Shown here in pieces: positions 56,438-64,000 of a DNA stretch of 64,000 bases. Each line of letters starts with the position of its first letter. The stretch's first letter is position 1. Source of the stretch: Caldicellulosiruptor owensensis OL (GTDB taxonomy: Bacteria; Bacillota; Thermoanaerobacteria; Caldicellulosiruptorales; Caldicellulosiruptoraceae); NCBI RefSeq assembly GCF_000166335.1, contig NC_014657.1, positions 612,501 through 676,500 on the forward strand. Reading direction: 5' to 3'. The notes below the pieces were generated by a model. It was given only the letters and a program-made list of their open reading frames with translations. It was not told the DNA's origin and did not search any database. A program made the position numbers and the translations under genes.

Positions 56438-56475
56438 GAAGAAGGCTGGAGAAAACTGCCAGCCTTCTTCTTTTT
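56438..56475 (+). terminator. tig-clpP-clpX terminator
   Basis: GAAGAAGGCTGG (56438-56449) pairs over 12 bp with CCAGCCTTCTTC (56459-56470), followed by five T. Confidence 0.93.
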
Positions 56476-56592
56476 GAATTTTTTCATTTCAAAGAAGGGA
56501 ATTTTGAGTTTGTAGAGAATTAAGTTATTATATAAACTGTGTTATAGCCAAAATTTTAATTTTGGACTTTTAAAAAAGTCCGGTGAGAGATT

Positions 56593-57597
56593 TTGTTGAA
56601 AATAAGAGAGTATCAGGAGAGTTTGGAAGAAAAGATTCTTTCGCCCTATGCGATGCTGTCAAAAAATACAAAAGGAAGGCAAAAACCTGAACAAAAATGC
56701 GATGTGAGAACAGAGTTCCAAAGAGATAGAGATAGAATAATACATTCCAAATCTTTCAGGAGGTTAAAACACAAAACCCAGGTGTTCATATCTCCAGAAG
56801 GTGACCATTACAGAACAAGGCTTACACACGCTTTGGAGGTTGCACAAATTGCAAGGACAATTGCAAGAGCTCTGAGGCTCAACGAAGATTTGACAGAGGC
56901 AATAGCACTTGGTCATGATTTGGGTCACACACCGTTTGGTCATGCAGGTGAGGATATTCTGAACAAGATAACCACAACAGGTTTTTCACACAACGTCCAG
57001 AGCCTGCGAGTTGTTGATTTTCTGGAAGGAGAAGATGGGCTTAACCTTACGTTTGAGGTCAGGGATGGGATTTTGAATCATGTGTGGGGGAGGACACCTG
57101 CCACTTTAGAGGGCAGAGTTGTCCAGTTTGCAGACAGAATTGCATACATCAACCATGACATTGACGATGCAATGAGAGCAGGTATATTGAAGGAGGATGA
57201 TCTGCCAAAAGATTGCCTCAAAATCTTGGGATTTTCTAAGAGAGAGAGAATTAATACATTAATTAGGGATATAATAAAAAATAGTATGGACAAGCCAGAA
57301 ATCTCCATGAGCGAAGATGTTTTTTATGCAATGCAAACTTTGCGAAGTTTCATGTTTGAAAATGTGTATATTGGCTCTGAGGCAAAAAAGGATGAGAGCA
57401 AAGCTAAGTATATTATACAGGCTCTTTATGAGTATTTTATGTCGAACTGTGACGTTTTACCCAACGATGTGAAAAAAAATATCGACAGGTTTGGCAAGGA
57501 ACAGGCAATAGTAGATTATATAGCCGGAATGACAGACAGATATGCTATGAGAAAATTTTATGAATTATTCTTACCATCACCATGGAACAAGCTTTGA
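56593..57597 (+). CDS. dgt: dNTP triphosphohydrolase (dGTPase-like)
   Basis: 334 aa HD-domain enzyme that hydrolyses dNTPs to nucleoside and triphosphate. RIIHSKSFRRLKHKTQVF, the HD motif region THALEVAQIARTIARAL, GHDLGHTPFGHAGE and EGRVVQFADRIAYINHDIDDA are all present. Starts at TTG 56593 (or the next codon, also TTG), with GGTGAGA upstream. Located before dnaG-sigA, a neighbourhood seen in other clostridia. Confidence 0.93.
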   Translation: MLKIREYQESLEEKILSPYAMLSKNTKGRQKPEQKCDVRTEFQRDRDRIIHSKSFRRLKHKTQVFISPEGDHYRTRLTHALEVAQIARTIARALRLNEDLTEAIALGHDLGHTPFGHAGEDILNKITTTGFSHNVQSLRVVDFLEGEDGLNLTFEVRDGILNHVWGRTPATLEGRVVQFADRIAYINHDIDDAMRAGILKEDDLPKDCLKILGFSKRERINTLIRDIIKNSMDKPEISMSEDVFYAMQTLRSFMFENVYIGSEAKKDESKAKYIIQALYEYFMSNCDVLPNDVKKNIDRFGKEQAIVDYIAGMTDRYAMRKFYELFLPSPWNKL

Positions 57598-57634
57598 TTT
57601 TTATTAAAAACGCTAAAAGGTATTTTGAGAAATT

Positions 57635-57641
57635 TGTCGAA
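57635..57641 (+). promoter_or_regulatory. Spo0A-box-like heptamer upstream of dnaG
   Basis: TGTCGAA, identical to the 0A-box consensus, 41 bp before the dnaG start. A single heptamer can occur by chance. Confidence 0.3.
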
Positions 57642-57681
57642 ATAAAATTAAATTGTCTTAAAATGTGAAGGTGAATATGAT

Positions 57682-59445
57682 GTGCTTGAAAGAGTAGTAG
57701 AACAGGTCCTCAATAAAATTGACATTGTTGATGTTGTTTCAATGTATGTTCCACTTAAAAAAGTGGGAGCAAATTTCAGAGCACTTTGTCCTTTTCATCA
57801 AGAGAGGACTCCATCTTTTTATGTCTCGCCGGCAAAACAAATATTTCACTGTTTTGGCTGTGGAGTAGGTGGCAATGTTATCCATTTTATTATGCGCATT
57901 GAGAATTTGACCTTTACAGAAGCGCTCAAAGTTTTAGCCCAGAGAGCAAAGATTGACGTAGACTTTTCTCAATCTCAGTCAGCAAAAGACAGAGCTTTGG
58001 CAAAACAAAAAGAAGAGCTTATTTCTCTTCACCATGACTGTTTTGAGTATTTTCAAAGGCAGTTGTATTTGAGGGAAAACATAGATGCTGCAAGGTATAT
58101 TTTGAAAAGGGGTATAAGAAAAGAGACTGCAAAACAGTTCGGACTTGGCTTTTGCCCTGAGAATAACAACTTGTATGAAATGCTCTCAAAAAAGTATTCC
58201 AAAGAGATTATTGATAAAAGTGGAATTTTTATTGAGAGAAATGGAAAGAATTATTGTAGATTTGAACGAAGGCTCATTTTTCCTATATTCGATACAATGA
58301 ATAGAGTAATTGGGTTTGGTGGTCGTATAATTGACGATTCCCAAGCGCCTAAATACATGAATTCTCCAGATACACTTATATTTTCAAAATCGAAGGTTTT
58401 ATATGGTCTTAACATTGCAAAGTCAAGCAAAGAAAATGACTTTGTGGTTGTGGAAGGGTATATGGATGTCATTTCTCTTCATCAGGAAGGAATAGACAAT
58501 GTTGTAGGGGTTTTAGGCACAGCACTGACACAGGATCACAGTTTTCTTCTGCGCAGGTACAAAAATGAGGTTGTTCTTTGCTTAGACAGTGACCAGGCAG
58601 GAAAAAATGCGACGTTTAGAAGTGGTGATATACTTTACCAAAATGGGCTTATGGTAAAGGTTATGGAGCTTGAAAATGCAAAAGACCCTGACGAGTATAT
58701 AAAAAAGTTTGGAAAGGATGCGTTTTTACTAAAGAAACAAAATGCTATGTTCGTAATAGATTTTAAAATAAAGCAGATATCTTCTAATTATGATTTGTCA
58801 AAATCTGATCAGAAGTTCAGGTTTGTGAGAGAATACTTTGAAAAGGTTTTAATGCCAATTTCAAATGAGGTTGAAAGGCAGGAATATATAAAGAAGCTAT
58901 CCCAGCTCACACAAATTGATGAAGATGCGATATTAAAGGAATTTACCAAAAATGAAAATATAAAACTAAAACGCATAGAAAGTATTCAACATTTTAAGCA
59001 AGTTCAGCAAAAAAGTAATTTAACTGAAGAAGAGAGAATCAAAAAAAATGATATAGACCTTTTATCTATCTATGTGGAGTGGGCTAACAAGTCAGAAAGC
59101 ATCAGAAATGCTGTTACCGAGGATGATTTTTGCACCGAAGATATAAAAATACTTTTCAGTTCAATAAAAAACTTAATTAATGAGGGGATGGAATTGACCT
59201 ATTCGATGCTTTTGACCTTTGTTGATGATGAAAAAGTATTGTCAGAACTCACAAGCTTTTCTTCAAAAGGATTCGAAACAGAAGAAGCTGCCAAGAGAGC
59301 GATAGAAGAGCTGAAAACAAACAATAGTAGAATGTTGTGGTTGAAACGGGAGATGTTGGAGGCACAAAAGAGAGGAGATAATGAAAAGGTATTGAAGTTG
59401 CAAATGCTAATTAGAAAAATCAAAGACGGAAAGGAGGGAATTTAA
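57682..59445 (+). CDS. dnaG: DNA primase
   Basis: 587 aa. CHC2 zinc finger (CPFHQERTPSFYVSP ... FHCFGCGVGGN), catalytic core with ARYILKRGIRKETAKQFGLG, FPIFDTMNRVIGFGGR and TOPRIM motifs VVVEGYMDVISLHQ and LCLDSDQAGKNA. A helicase-interacting C-terminal region (about 430-587) follows. GTG start 57682. sigA begins 3 bp after the stop; this is the macromolecular synthesis operon minus rpsU. Confidence 0.97.
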   Translation: MLERVVEQVLNKIDIVDVVSMYVPLKKVGANFRALCPFHQERTPSFYVSPAKQIFHCFGCGVGGNVIHFIMRIENLTFTEALKVLAQRAKIDVDFSQSQSAKDRALAKQKEELISLHHDCFEYFQRQLYLRENIDAARYILKRGIRKETAKQFGLGFCPENNNLYEMLSKKYSKEIIDKSGIFIERNGKNYCRFERRLIFPIFDTMNRVIGFGGRIIDDSQAPKYMNSPDTLIFSKSKVLYGLNIAKSSKENDFVVVEGYMDVISLHQEGIDNVVGVLGTALTQDHSFLLRRYKNEVVLCLDSDQAGKNATFRSGDILYQNGLMVKVMELENAKDPDEYIKKFGKDAFLLKKQNAMFVIDFKIKQISSNYDLSKSDQKFRFVREYFEKVLMPISNEVERQEYIKKLSQLTQIDEDAILKEFTKNENIKLKRIESIQHFKQVQQKSNLTEEERIKKNDIDLLSIYVEWANKSESIRNAVTEDDFCTEDIKILFSSIKNLINEGMELTYSMLLTFVDDEKVLSELTSFSSKGFETEEAAKRAIEELKTNNSRMLWLKREMLEAQKRGDNEKVLKLQMLIRKIKDGKEGI

Positions 59446-59448
59446 GGG

Positions 59449-60702
59449 ATGACAGAGCAGAACATGGAAAATAATGAGGTGAAAAACCTCAATGACCAAA
59501 ATATAAATAAAGAGACTGGAAGCGAACAGCAGCAAGAGGTTGAAAAACAATTGCTTGCATCACAGAAAAATGAAAATCAAGAAAAACAGCCTGCTAAAAA
59601 GAGCACAGAAAACAAATCGGAAGGTAAGAAAATGAGCGAAGAAAAAAAGAGTCTTATAAGAGAAAAGGTCAGAGAACTTATATCTCTTGGTCAGAGCAAA
59701 GGTTTTCTGACATATTCTGAAATACAGGAGATTCTTGACAAGGTAGAACTTGATGCAAGCCAAGTTGAAAATATCTACGATACCTTGGAGAGCATGGGAA
59801 TTGATGTTGTAGACGATAGAGTATCAGAGGAGGAGCTATTAAAAGACGATTTGGAAAATCTGCCTGAAGGTATTGCTATAGATGACCCTGTCAGGATGTA
59901 TTTGAAGGAAATTGGCAAGATTCCACTTTTGACCCCTGAAGAGGAGATTGAACTTGCAAAGAGGATTGAACAGGGTGATGAGGAGGCTAAAAAGAGGCTT
60001 GCAGAAGCAAACTTAAGGCTTGTTGTAAGCATAGCAAAAAGGTATGTGGGACGAGGAATGTTGTTTTTGGACTTAATCCAAGAGGGAAATCTTGGACTTT
60101 TAAAAGCAGTTGAGAAATTTGATTACAGAAAAGGATATAAATTTTCAACATATGCAACATGGTGGATAAGACAAGCAATCACAAGAGCAATTGCAGACCA
60201 GGCAAGAACTATTAGAATTCCTGTGCACATGGTTGAGACAATAAACAAGTTAGTTAGGGTATCACGCCAGCTTTTGCAAGAAAAGGGAAGAGAACCAACA
60301 CCGGAAGAGATTGCAAAAGAGATGAACATGCCAGTTGAAAAAGTGAGAGAGATTCTAAAGATTGCACAAGAGCCGGTATCATTAGAGACGCCAATTGGTG
60401 AGGAAGAGGACAGTCACTTAGGTGACTTTATTCCAGATGACGATGCGCTTGCACCATCTGAAGCTGCTGCATATTCAATGCTAAAAGAGCAGCTTTTAGA
60501 GGTTTTGGATTCTTTAAACGAAAGAGAAAAGAAGGTCTTAAAGCTCAGATTTGGCCTTGAAGACGGCAGGGCTCGCACCTTAGAAGAGGTTGGCAAGGAA
60601 TTCAACGTGACACGTGAAAGAATCCGTCAAATTGAGGCAAAGGCTTTAAGAAAACTAAGACATCCGAGCAGGAGTAAGAAACTTAAGGATTTTTTGGAGT
60701 AG
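59449..60702 (+). CDS. sigA: RNA polymerase primary sigma factor
   Basis: 417 aa. A Q/E/K-rich N-terminal extension (about 1-60) precedes region 1.1 ([20 protein letters not shown]). Region 1.2 ([22 protein letters not shown]), region 2 ([40 protein letters not shown]), region 3 ([14 protein letters not shown]) and region 4 ([40 protein letters not shown]) are all canonical. AAAGGAGGG lies within dnaG's end. Last gene of dgt-dnaG-sigA. Confidence 0.98.
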   Translation: MTEQNMENNEVKNLNDQNINKETGSEQQQEVEKQLLASQKNENQEKQPAKKSTENKSEGKKMSEEKKSLIREKVRELISLGQSKGFLTYSEIQEILDKVELDASQVENIYDTLESMGIDVVDDRVSEEELLKDDLENLPEGIAIDDPVRMYLKEIGKIPLLTPEEEIELAKRIEQGDEEAKKRLAEANLRLVVSIAKRYVGRGMLFLDLIQEGNLGLLKAVEKFDYRKGYKFSTYATWWIRQAITRAIADQARTIRIPVHMVETINKLVRVSRQLLQEKGREPTPEEIAKEMNMPVEKVREILKIAQEPVSLETPIGEEEDSHLGDFIPDDDALAPSEAAAYSMLKEQLLEVLDSLNEREKKVLKLRFGLEDGRARTLEEVGKEFNVTRERIRQIEAKALRKLRHPSRSKKLKDFLE

Positions 60703-60709
60703 TAAAAAA

Positions 60710-60745
60710 GGGGTTATCCAACCAGTGGATAGCCCCTGTTAGTTT
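60710..60745 (+). terminator. dnaG-sigA terminator
   Basis: GGGGTTATCC (60710-60719) pairs with GGATAGCCCC (60727-60736); the following T-content is modest (TGTTAGTTT). Confidence 0.7.
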
Positions 60746-60915
60746 AGTATTGTGACTTATTTTAGAATATACACATTTTCCCGTTTCACATGTTTCATAA
60801 TTTTGAAAAGTTTACATTTTATAAATTTTATGGAATTGTATTTTTGCATATAACTTCTTATAGATATATTTTTAATTTTTTCAAGTTTACCAATCAATAC
60901 TTTATATCTTTTTCA

Positions 60916-61075
60916 TCATTCAGAATAAACTATAAAATCAGCACTTACAGCAACATCAGTATCATCGTCAAACTCGAATTTCAAGTTTAACTTTTTATAA
61001 TCTTTATTTTGTGGTTTAACAAAAGTATATTTTATACTGTCATTTTTGCTTTACCAGGTGTTATTGCTCAATATA
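60916..61075 (-). pseudogene. C-terminal remnant of an unknown (probably extracellular) protein
   Basis: On the minus strand TPGKAKMTV (about 61075-61045) is followed, after a one-base shift, by IKYTFVKPQNKDYKKLNLKF and EFDDDTDVAVSADFIVYSE, ending at the TGA at 60918-60916. The continuous beta-strand-like sequence suggests the end of a beta-sandwich domain. No start or upstream part is left. The rest of the 570-base gap after sigA holds the promoter and TGTCGAA boxes of the next gene. Confidence 0.4.
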
Positions 61076-61148
61076 TGATGTTTTTGTTTTTTATGTGCCT
61101 GACATGACACAAAATTGAGGACAACCATGTTTTGTAATAAATAAACTC

Positions 61149-61177
61149 TTGCATTTATATGTAAAAATAATTATAAT
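61149..61177 (+). promoter_or_regulatory. Promoter of the zinc-ribbon membrane protein pair
   Basis: TTGCAT (61149-61154), 17-base spacer, perfect TATAAT (61172-61177). Transcription would start near 61184. Confidence 0.7.
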
Positions 61178-61210
61178 TAAATCAACATTATGCCTTTAAA
61201 GGATATTTCT

Positions 61211-61227
61211 TGTCGAATTTTGTCGAA
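61211..61227 (+). promoter_or_regulatory. Two tandem TGTCGAA (0A-box-like) sites
   Basis: TGTCGAA at 61211-61217 and again at 61221-61227, exactly 10 bp apart (one helical turn) and same orientation. They lie about 30 bases after the predicted start. If bound by Spo0A or a similar regulator they would most likely block transcription. Confidence 0.45.
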
Positions 61228-61269
61228 ATATATCAAATAACCTTAAGAAAATGATGGGAGGGGTAAAAA

Positions 61270-62826
61270 TTGTTTTACTGTCCTAAGTGTGGTGCTACAA
61301 TTGAAAAAGAATCTAAGGTATGTAGACAATGTGGTGAAGACTTAGAACCAAAAATTTTGGATAATTTACAGAGGACAAAAAGAGAGTTTTTCTTGGAAAA
61401 ATATTTTGATGAACAAACAAAAGAATTTAAAATTCCAAGTATTAAACTAAAATTTGATAAAAAATTTTTACCGTGGTTTTGTGGAATTATTGGTTTCATT
61501 ATAGTCTTAATATTGTTTGTGACAATTGGAAAGTTGATATATTCTCCTCAAAGGGTTGTGAATGAATTCAAGGAAGCTGTTAAAAATAAAGACACAAAAA
61601 AGCTTTCACAGATACTTATTCATGAGACAAATGAACAAGTTTCCCAAGATAATCTAAAGGCCTTCTTGGAGTTGTGTCAGACAAAGCCTGAATACATAAA
61701 CGGTGTTTTCAAAGCATTAGATGAAGCAATTCAATCAATTTCAAATTCATCTTCAGATAAAAAGAATAGATCTCTAACTGATATTTTATCTGATCTTTTC
61801 TCAACTCAAGATTATTCTAATGATTTTCTCTTAAAACCTACAGGCAAGGGCTTGATTTTCTTCATGAAATATAAGATTGCAGCAAAAAATTACTTTTTAA
61901 AAGTAAAGTGTGATACAAAGGACGCAAAAATATACTTGAATGGTAAAAACATTGCTTCAGTTTCAGATCCATCTCAGGAAATTTCAATAGGTCCACTGAT
62001 TGCTGGAATATACAAGATTAAGGTCGAGTATAAAGGGCCATATTGCAATTTAGAAAAGGTTTATGAAGAAAAAATTTACAGCTCAGATTTCAGCAACTCT
62101 AACCAATACACAGCTGAAATAGATCTTTATCCACGCTATGTAAAATTAAACTCAGATTTTGAAGATGCGGAGATTATTTTAAACGGTAAGCCAACTGGTG
62201 TCTTGGTAAAAGATGGTTCTGAATTTGGTCCTGTAAGTGACGAAAGTGAGTTTAGTGCAAAAATAAAACTTCCATGGGGTGAAGTGAGAACAACTTCTGT
62301 AAAACTTGGCAGCTGGTCAAATAGTATTACAATTCCAAATACACTTTCAAACGATGATACTAATAATTCGACATTCGAAAAGGTTGCTTCTGTTATAAAT
62401 GATTTTGAAAAGTCTTACAGAACTGCTATGACATCTCAGGATCCGAATAAGTTTTTGCACATTTCTGATGAGTTAAAACAAGTTTTTACAAGCAGAATTC
62501 AAGATATAAAAGCTAACAACCAAAAGTTTACAGGCAAGGTAACAAAAACTGAGTTCAACTTTGGAACATTACAATTGTTTAAAGACGAAGAAGGAAAAAT
62601 AGCATTAAAAATTACTGCAAAAATTTACTACAAAGATGCAGTATATTTCCAAGACGAGACTCCACCACAAGATATTCCTGAAAAAGTAACTACACAGATT
62701 TACATGCTTGTGTGGGATGAAAATGCAAAGAACTTTGTTATTGTCGGAATAGAGACTGCATGGTTTTATGATTGGCCAGAAGATGGTAAGATTAAAGAAT
62801 ACAAATTAGATGAAGGGAGTGTGTGA
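61270..62826 (+). CDS. Zinc-ribbon, TcaA-like membrane protein
   Basis: 518 aa starting at TTG 61270 (GGGAGGGG upstream). N-terminal zinc ribbon CPKCGATIEKESKVCRQCGE (about 4-23), cytoplasmic linker, one membrane helix (FLPWFCGIIGFIIVLILFVT, about 65-90), then a large extracellular part. It contains two beta modules with repeated DAKIYLNGK and DAEIILNGK motifs (TcaA second/third-domain style) and a C-terminal NTF2-like region (VASVINDFEKSYRTAMTSQD). TcaA-type proteins sit at the envelope and affect antibiotic and wall stress. Overlaps the next gene at GTGA. Confidence 0.78.
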   Translation: MFYCPKCGATIEKESKVCRQCGEDLEPKILDNLQRTKREFFLEKYFDEQTKEFKIPSIKLKFDKKFLPWFCGIIGFIIVLILFVTIGKLIYSPQRVVNEFKEAVKNKDTKKLSQILIHETNEQVSQDNLKAFLELCQTKPEYINGVFKALDEAIQSISNSSSDKKNRSLTDILSDLFSTQDYSNDFLLKPTGKGLIFFMKYKIAAKNYFLKVKCDTKDAKIYLNGKNIASVSDPSQEISIGPLIAGIYKIKVEYKGPYCNLEKVYEEKIYSSDFSNSNQYTAEIDLYPRYVKLNSDFEDAEIILNGKPTGVLVKDGSEFGPVSDESEFSAKIKLPWGEVRTTSVKLGSWSNSITIPNTLSNDDTNNSTFEKVASVINDFEKSYRTAMTSQDPNKFLHISDELKQVFTSRIQDIKANNQKFTGKVTKTEFNFGTLQLFKDEEGKIALKITAKIYYKDAVYFQDETPPQDIPEKVTTQIYMLVWDENAKNFVIVGIETAWFYDWPEDGKIKEYKLDEGSV

Positions 62827-63962
62827 TTGAAATGATAAATTGTCCGTATTGTGGTAGAGAACTTCAGGAAGGCGAGGTTTGCACTTGTCAAACAAATCAA
62901 CCGATAGGGAGTCAAGCAAATGGCAATCAAGTTACAAATGATGAAGTATTGAATAATACTCAAAATGCTAGAAATATTAACAAAGATGTCAAAAGTGAAA
63001 ATATTAAGCAGACTATGAATACTGCTGAAGAAAAGAAAAAGGAAGCCATTAATACTTCAACCCTAAATGATGTAATCAACTCAGCAGTTCGATATTGTTA
63101 TCTTACTGTAAAGTTTGCGTTGGCATTTTTGAAAAATCCATTTGTTTTTATTTCAAAGGTTATACAGAATAATGACTACAAAGCAGGTATTTTGTTTGCT
63201 ATTCTTACCTCTATATTTGTTTCTATTCAAAATCTTGTTTTGGCAGGAAGAGGTATAAAGTTAATTGAAGACTTTATAGGAATATCAGGCCTTTTGTCCT
63301 CTTATTCATCCTTTAGAGCCTTTTTGTACAACTTCATAATTTTGTTTCTTTTGTATCTTCTATATTGCGGTACTATCAAGTTAGCGTTTATGATAATTAA
63401 AGAAAGTGTAGATTTTAAGGCTATATTAGGGGCGGTTGGAGTAAGCCTTATTCCAATTGTATGGGTAGTATTGTTAAATCTGTTATTGCAGTTTATTGCT
63501 ATATGGCTTGTAATTTTATTAGGTATTTTTGGTATTATCACAAATACAATTCTTAACTTTTGGTCAATTAGGACTTTATCTCAAAATAAAGATACTACAG
63601 CGCTTTACATCACTGCAACAACGTATATCGTATGTATTATTGCTGTAGCAATAATCATGTTTGCCTTAGCTAATGGAATGGCAAGCTCAGGAGGAGTTGG
63701 TACGACAAGTTTTAGTTCAAATAGCATTATTGGTACCTGGTCAGATGATAAAGATACTATCACATTTTATTCAGATGGTACATTTAAGGCCAATTATTAT
63801 TGGATAGGTGGAAATTGGGAAATAGATGGTAACAAATTGTATCTTACAGGTTTTCTTACTGGTAAAGAAGGATATTATTACAAAATTGAAGGCGATAGAT
63901 TGATATTGGAGCCTATTCCTGGTTCGGGTAGAGGTAAGTATGAGTTTTACAGGGTTAGATAA
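62823..63962 (+). CDS. Zinc-ribbon, Yip1-like membrane protein with C-terminal lipocalin-like domain
   Basis: 379 aa. GTG 62823 overlaps the previous stop; ATG 62832 is the alternative. Short zinc ribbon (CPYCGRELQEGEVCTC) and a polar linker rich in Asn/Gln/Lys (about 25-85). About five membrane helices follow in a Yip1/DUF1189-like domain (FLKNPFVFISKVIQ, GILFAILTSIFVSIQ, FLYNFIILFLLYLLYCG, VSLIPIVWVVLLNLLL, YIVCIIAVAIIMFALA). The last ~75 residues (IIGTWSDDKDTITFYSDGTF, NWEIDGNKLYLTG) form a lipocalin-like or DUF5640-type beta domain outside. Function unknown; presumably a partner of the upstream TcaA-like protein. Confidence 0.75.
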   Translation: MIEMINCPYCGRELQEGEVCTCQTNQPIGSQANGNQVTNDEVLNNTQNARNINKDVKSENIKQTMNTAEEKKKEAINTSTLNDVINSAVRYCYLTVKFALAFLKNPFVFISKVIQNNDYKAGILFAILTSIFVSIQNLVLAGRGIKLIEDFIGISGLLSSYSSFRAFLYNFIILFLLYLLYCGTIKLAFMIIKESVDFKAILGAVGVSLIPIVWVVLLNLLLQFIAIWLVILLGIFGIITNTILNFWSIRTLSQNKDTTALYITATTYIVCIIAVAIIMFALANGMASSGGVGTTSFSSNSIIGTWSDDKDTITFYSDGTFKANYYWIGGNWEIDGNKLYLTGFLTGKEGYYYKIEGDRLILEPIPGSGRGKYEFYRVR

Positions 63963-64000
63963 ATATAAGGATGAGATTTTGAGATTGAACTTAATAAATC

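Noticed and set aside
60790..60990. 66-aa plus-strand ORF after sigA
   Set aside because: It is Phe/Tyr/Ile-rich low-complexity translation opposite a better minus-strand protein remnant, without an RBS.

Overview
This window is low-GC, densely coded Firmicutes DNA. Gene content and protein style (GH130 phosphorylase, L-rhamnose isomerase, split HgdC-type activase operon, decayed ISLre2-type elements, many lysine/glutamate-rich proteins) point to an anaerobic thermophilic sugar fermenter. My best guess is Caldicellulosiruptor or a close relative. That is an inference from recognition; no search was run.

Layout. 1-9.8 kb: end of threonine synthase; a magnesium locus (M-box riboswitch with terminator, a 40-codon leader ORF inside a second switchable leader, a soluble MgtE-type sensor protein and an NRAMP-related transporter); greA-lysS; a three-gene 2-hydroxyacyl-CoA dehydratase/activase-like operon; a metallopeptidase. 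9.9-14.3 kb: ilvE-ilvD-ilvB. 14.6-19.3 kb: a GH130 enzyme, a YjbQ protein, ISLre2-like copy 1 (9-bp target duplication), then SAM-I riboswitch-metK. 19.4-27.6 kb: two small membrane proteins, then recJ-NfeD-SPFH-YlbF-UPF0182. 27.6-44.8 kb: a sugar-catabolism block (tandem class II aldolases, PHP protein, SrlD-like and SorE-like dehydrogenases, DeoR regulator, rhaA, fucose-isomerase-like enzyme). It encloses lipB-lipA and a complete 2-oxoacid dehydrogenase complex with a fused E1 alpha-beta. 44.9-53 kb: an accessory region with decayed IS256- and IS110-like transposases, ISLre2-like copy 2, a HicB fragment, a frameshifted JAMM-protease-like gene, an Rpn nuclease, a duplicated intergenic module and two unrecognised secreted proteins. 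53-60.7 kb: core genes tig-clpP-clpX and dgt-dnaG-sigA. 60.7-64 kb: a gene remnant and a pair of zinc-ribbon membrane proteins.

How parts work together. In the magnesium locus the M-box can stop transcription. Downstream, one RNA segment (793-809) can pair either with an upstream arm lying inside the leader ORF or with the mgtE Shine-Dalgarno, so leader translation could gate MgtE synthesis. I consider this the most interesting candidate system here. In the sugar block no terminator is evident from 32.8 to 43.2 kb on the + strand, so lipoate synthesis, the oxoacid dehydrogenase, a DeoR regulator and rhamnose isomerase may be expressed together. Each ISLre2-like copy carries one homopolymer frameshift, at different places, and each has an arm that can hide the transposase ribosome-binding site only in transcripts entering from outside.
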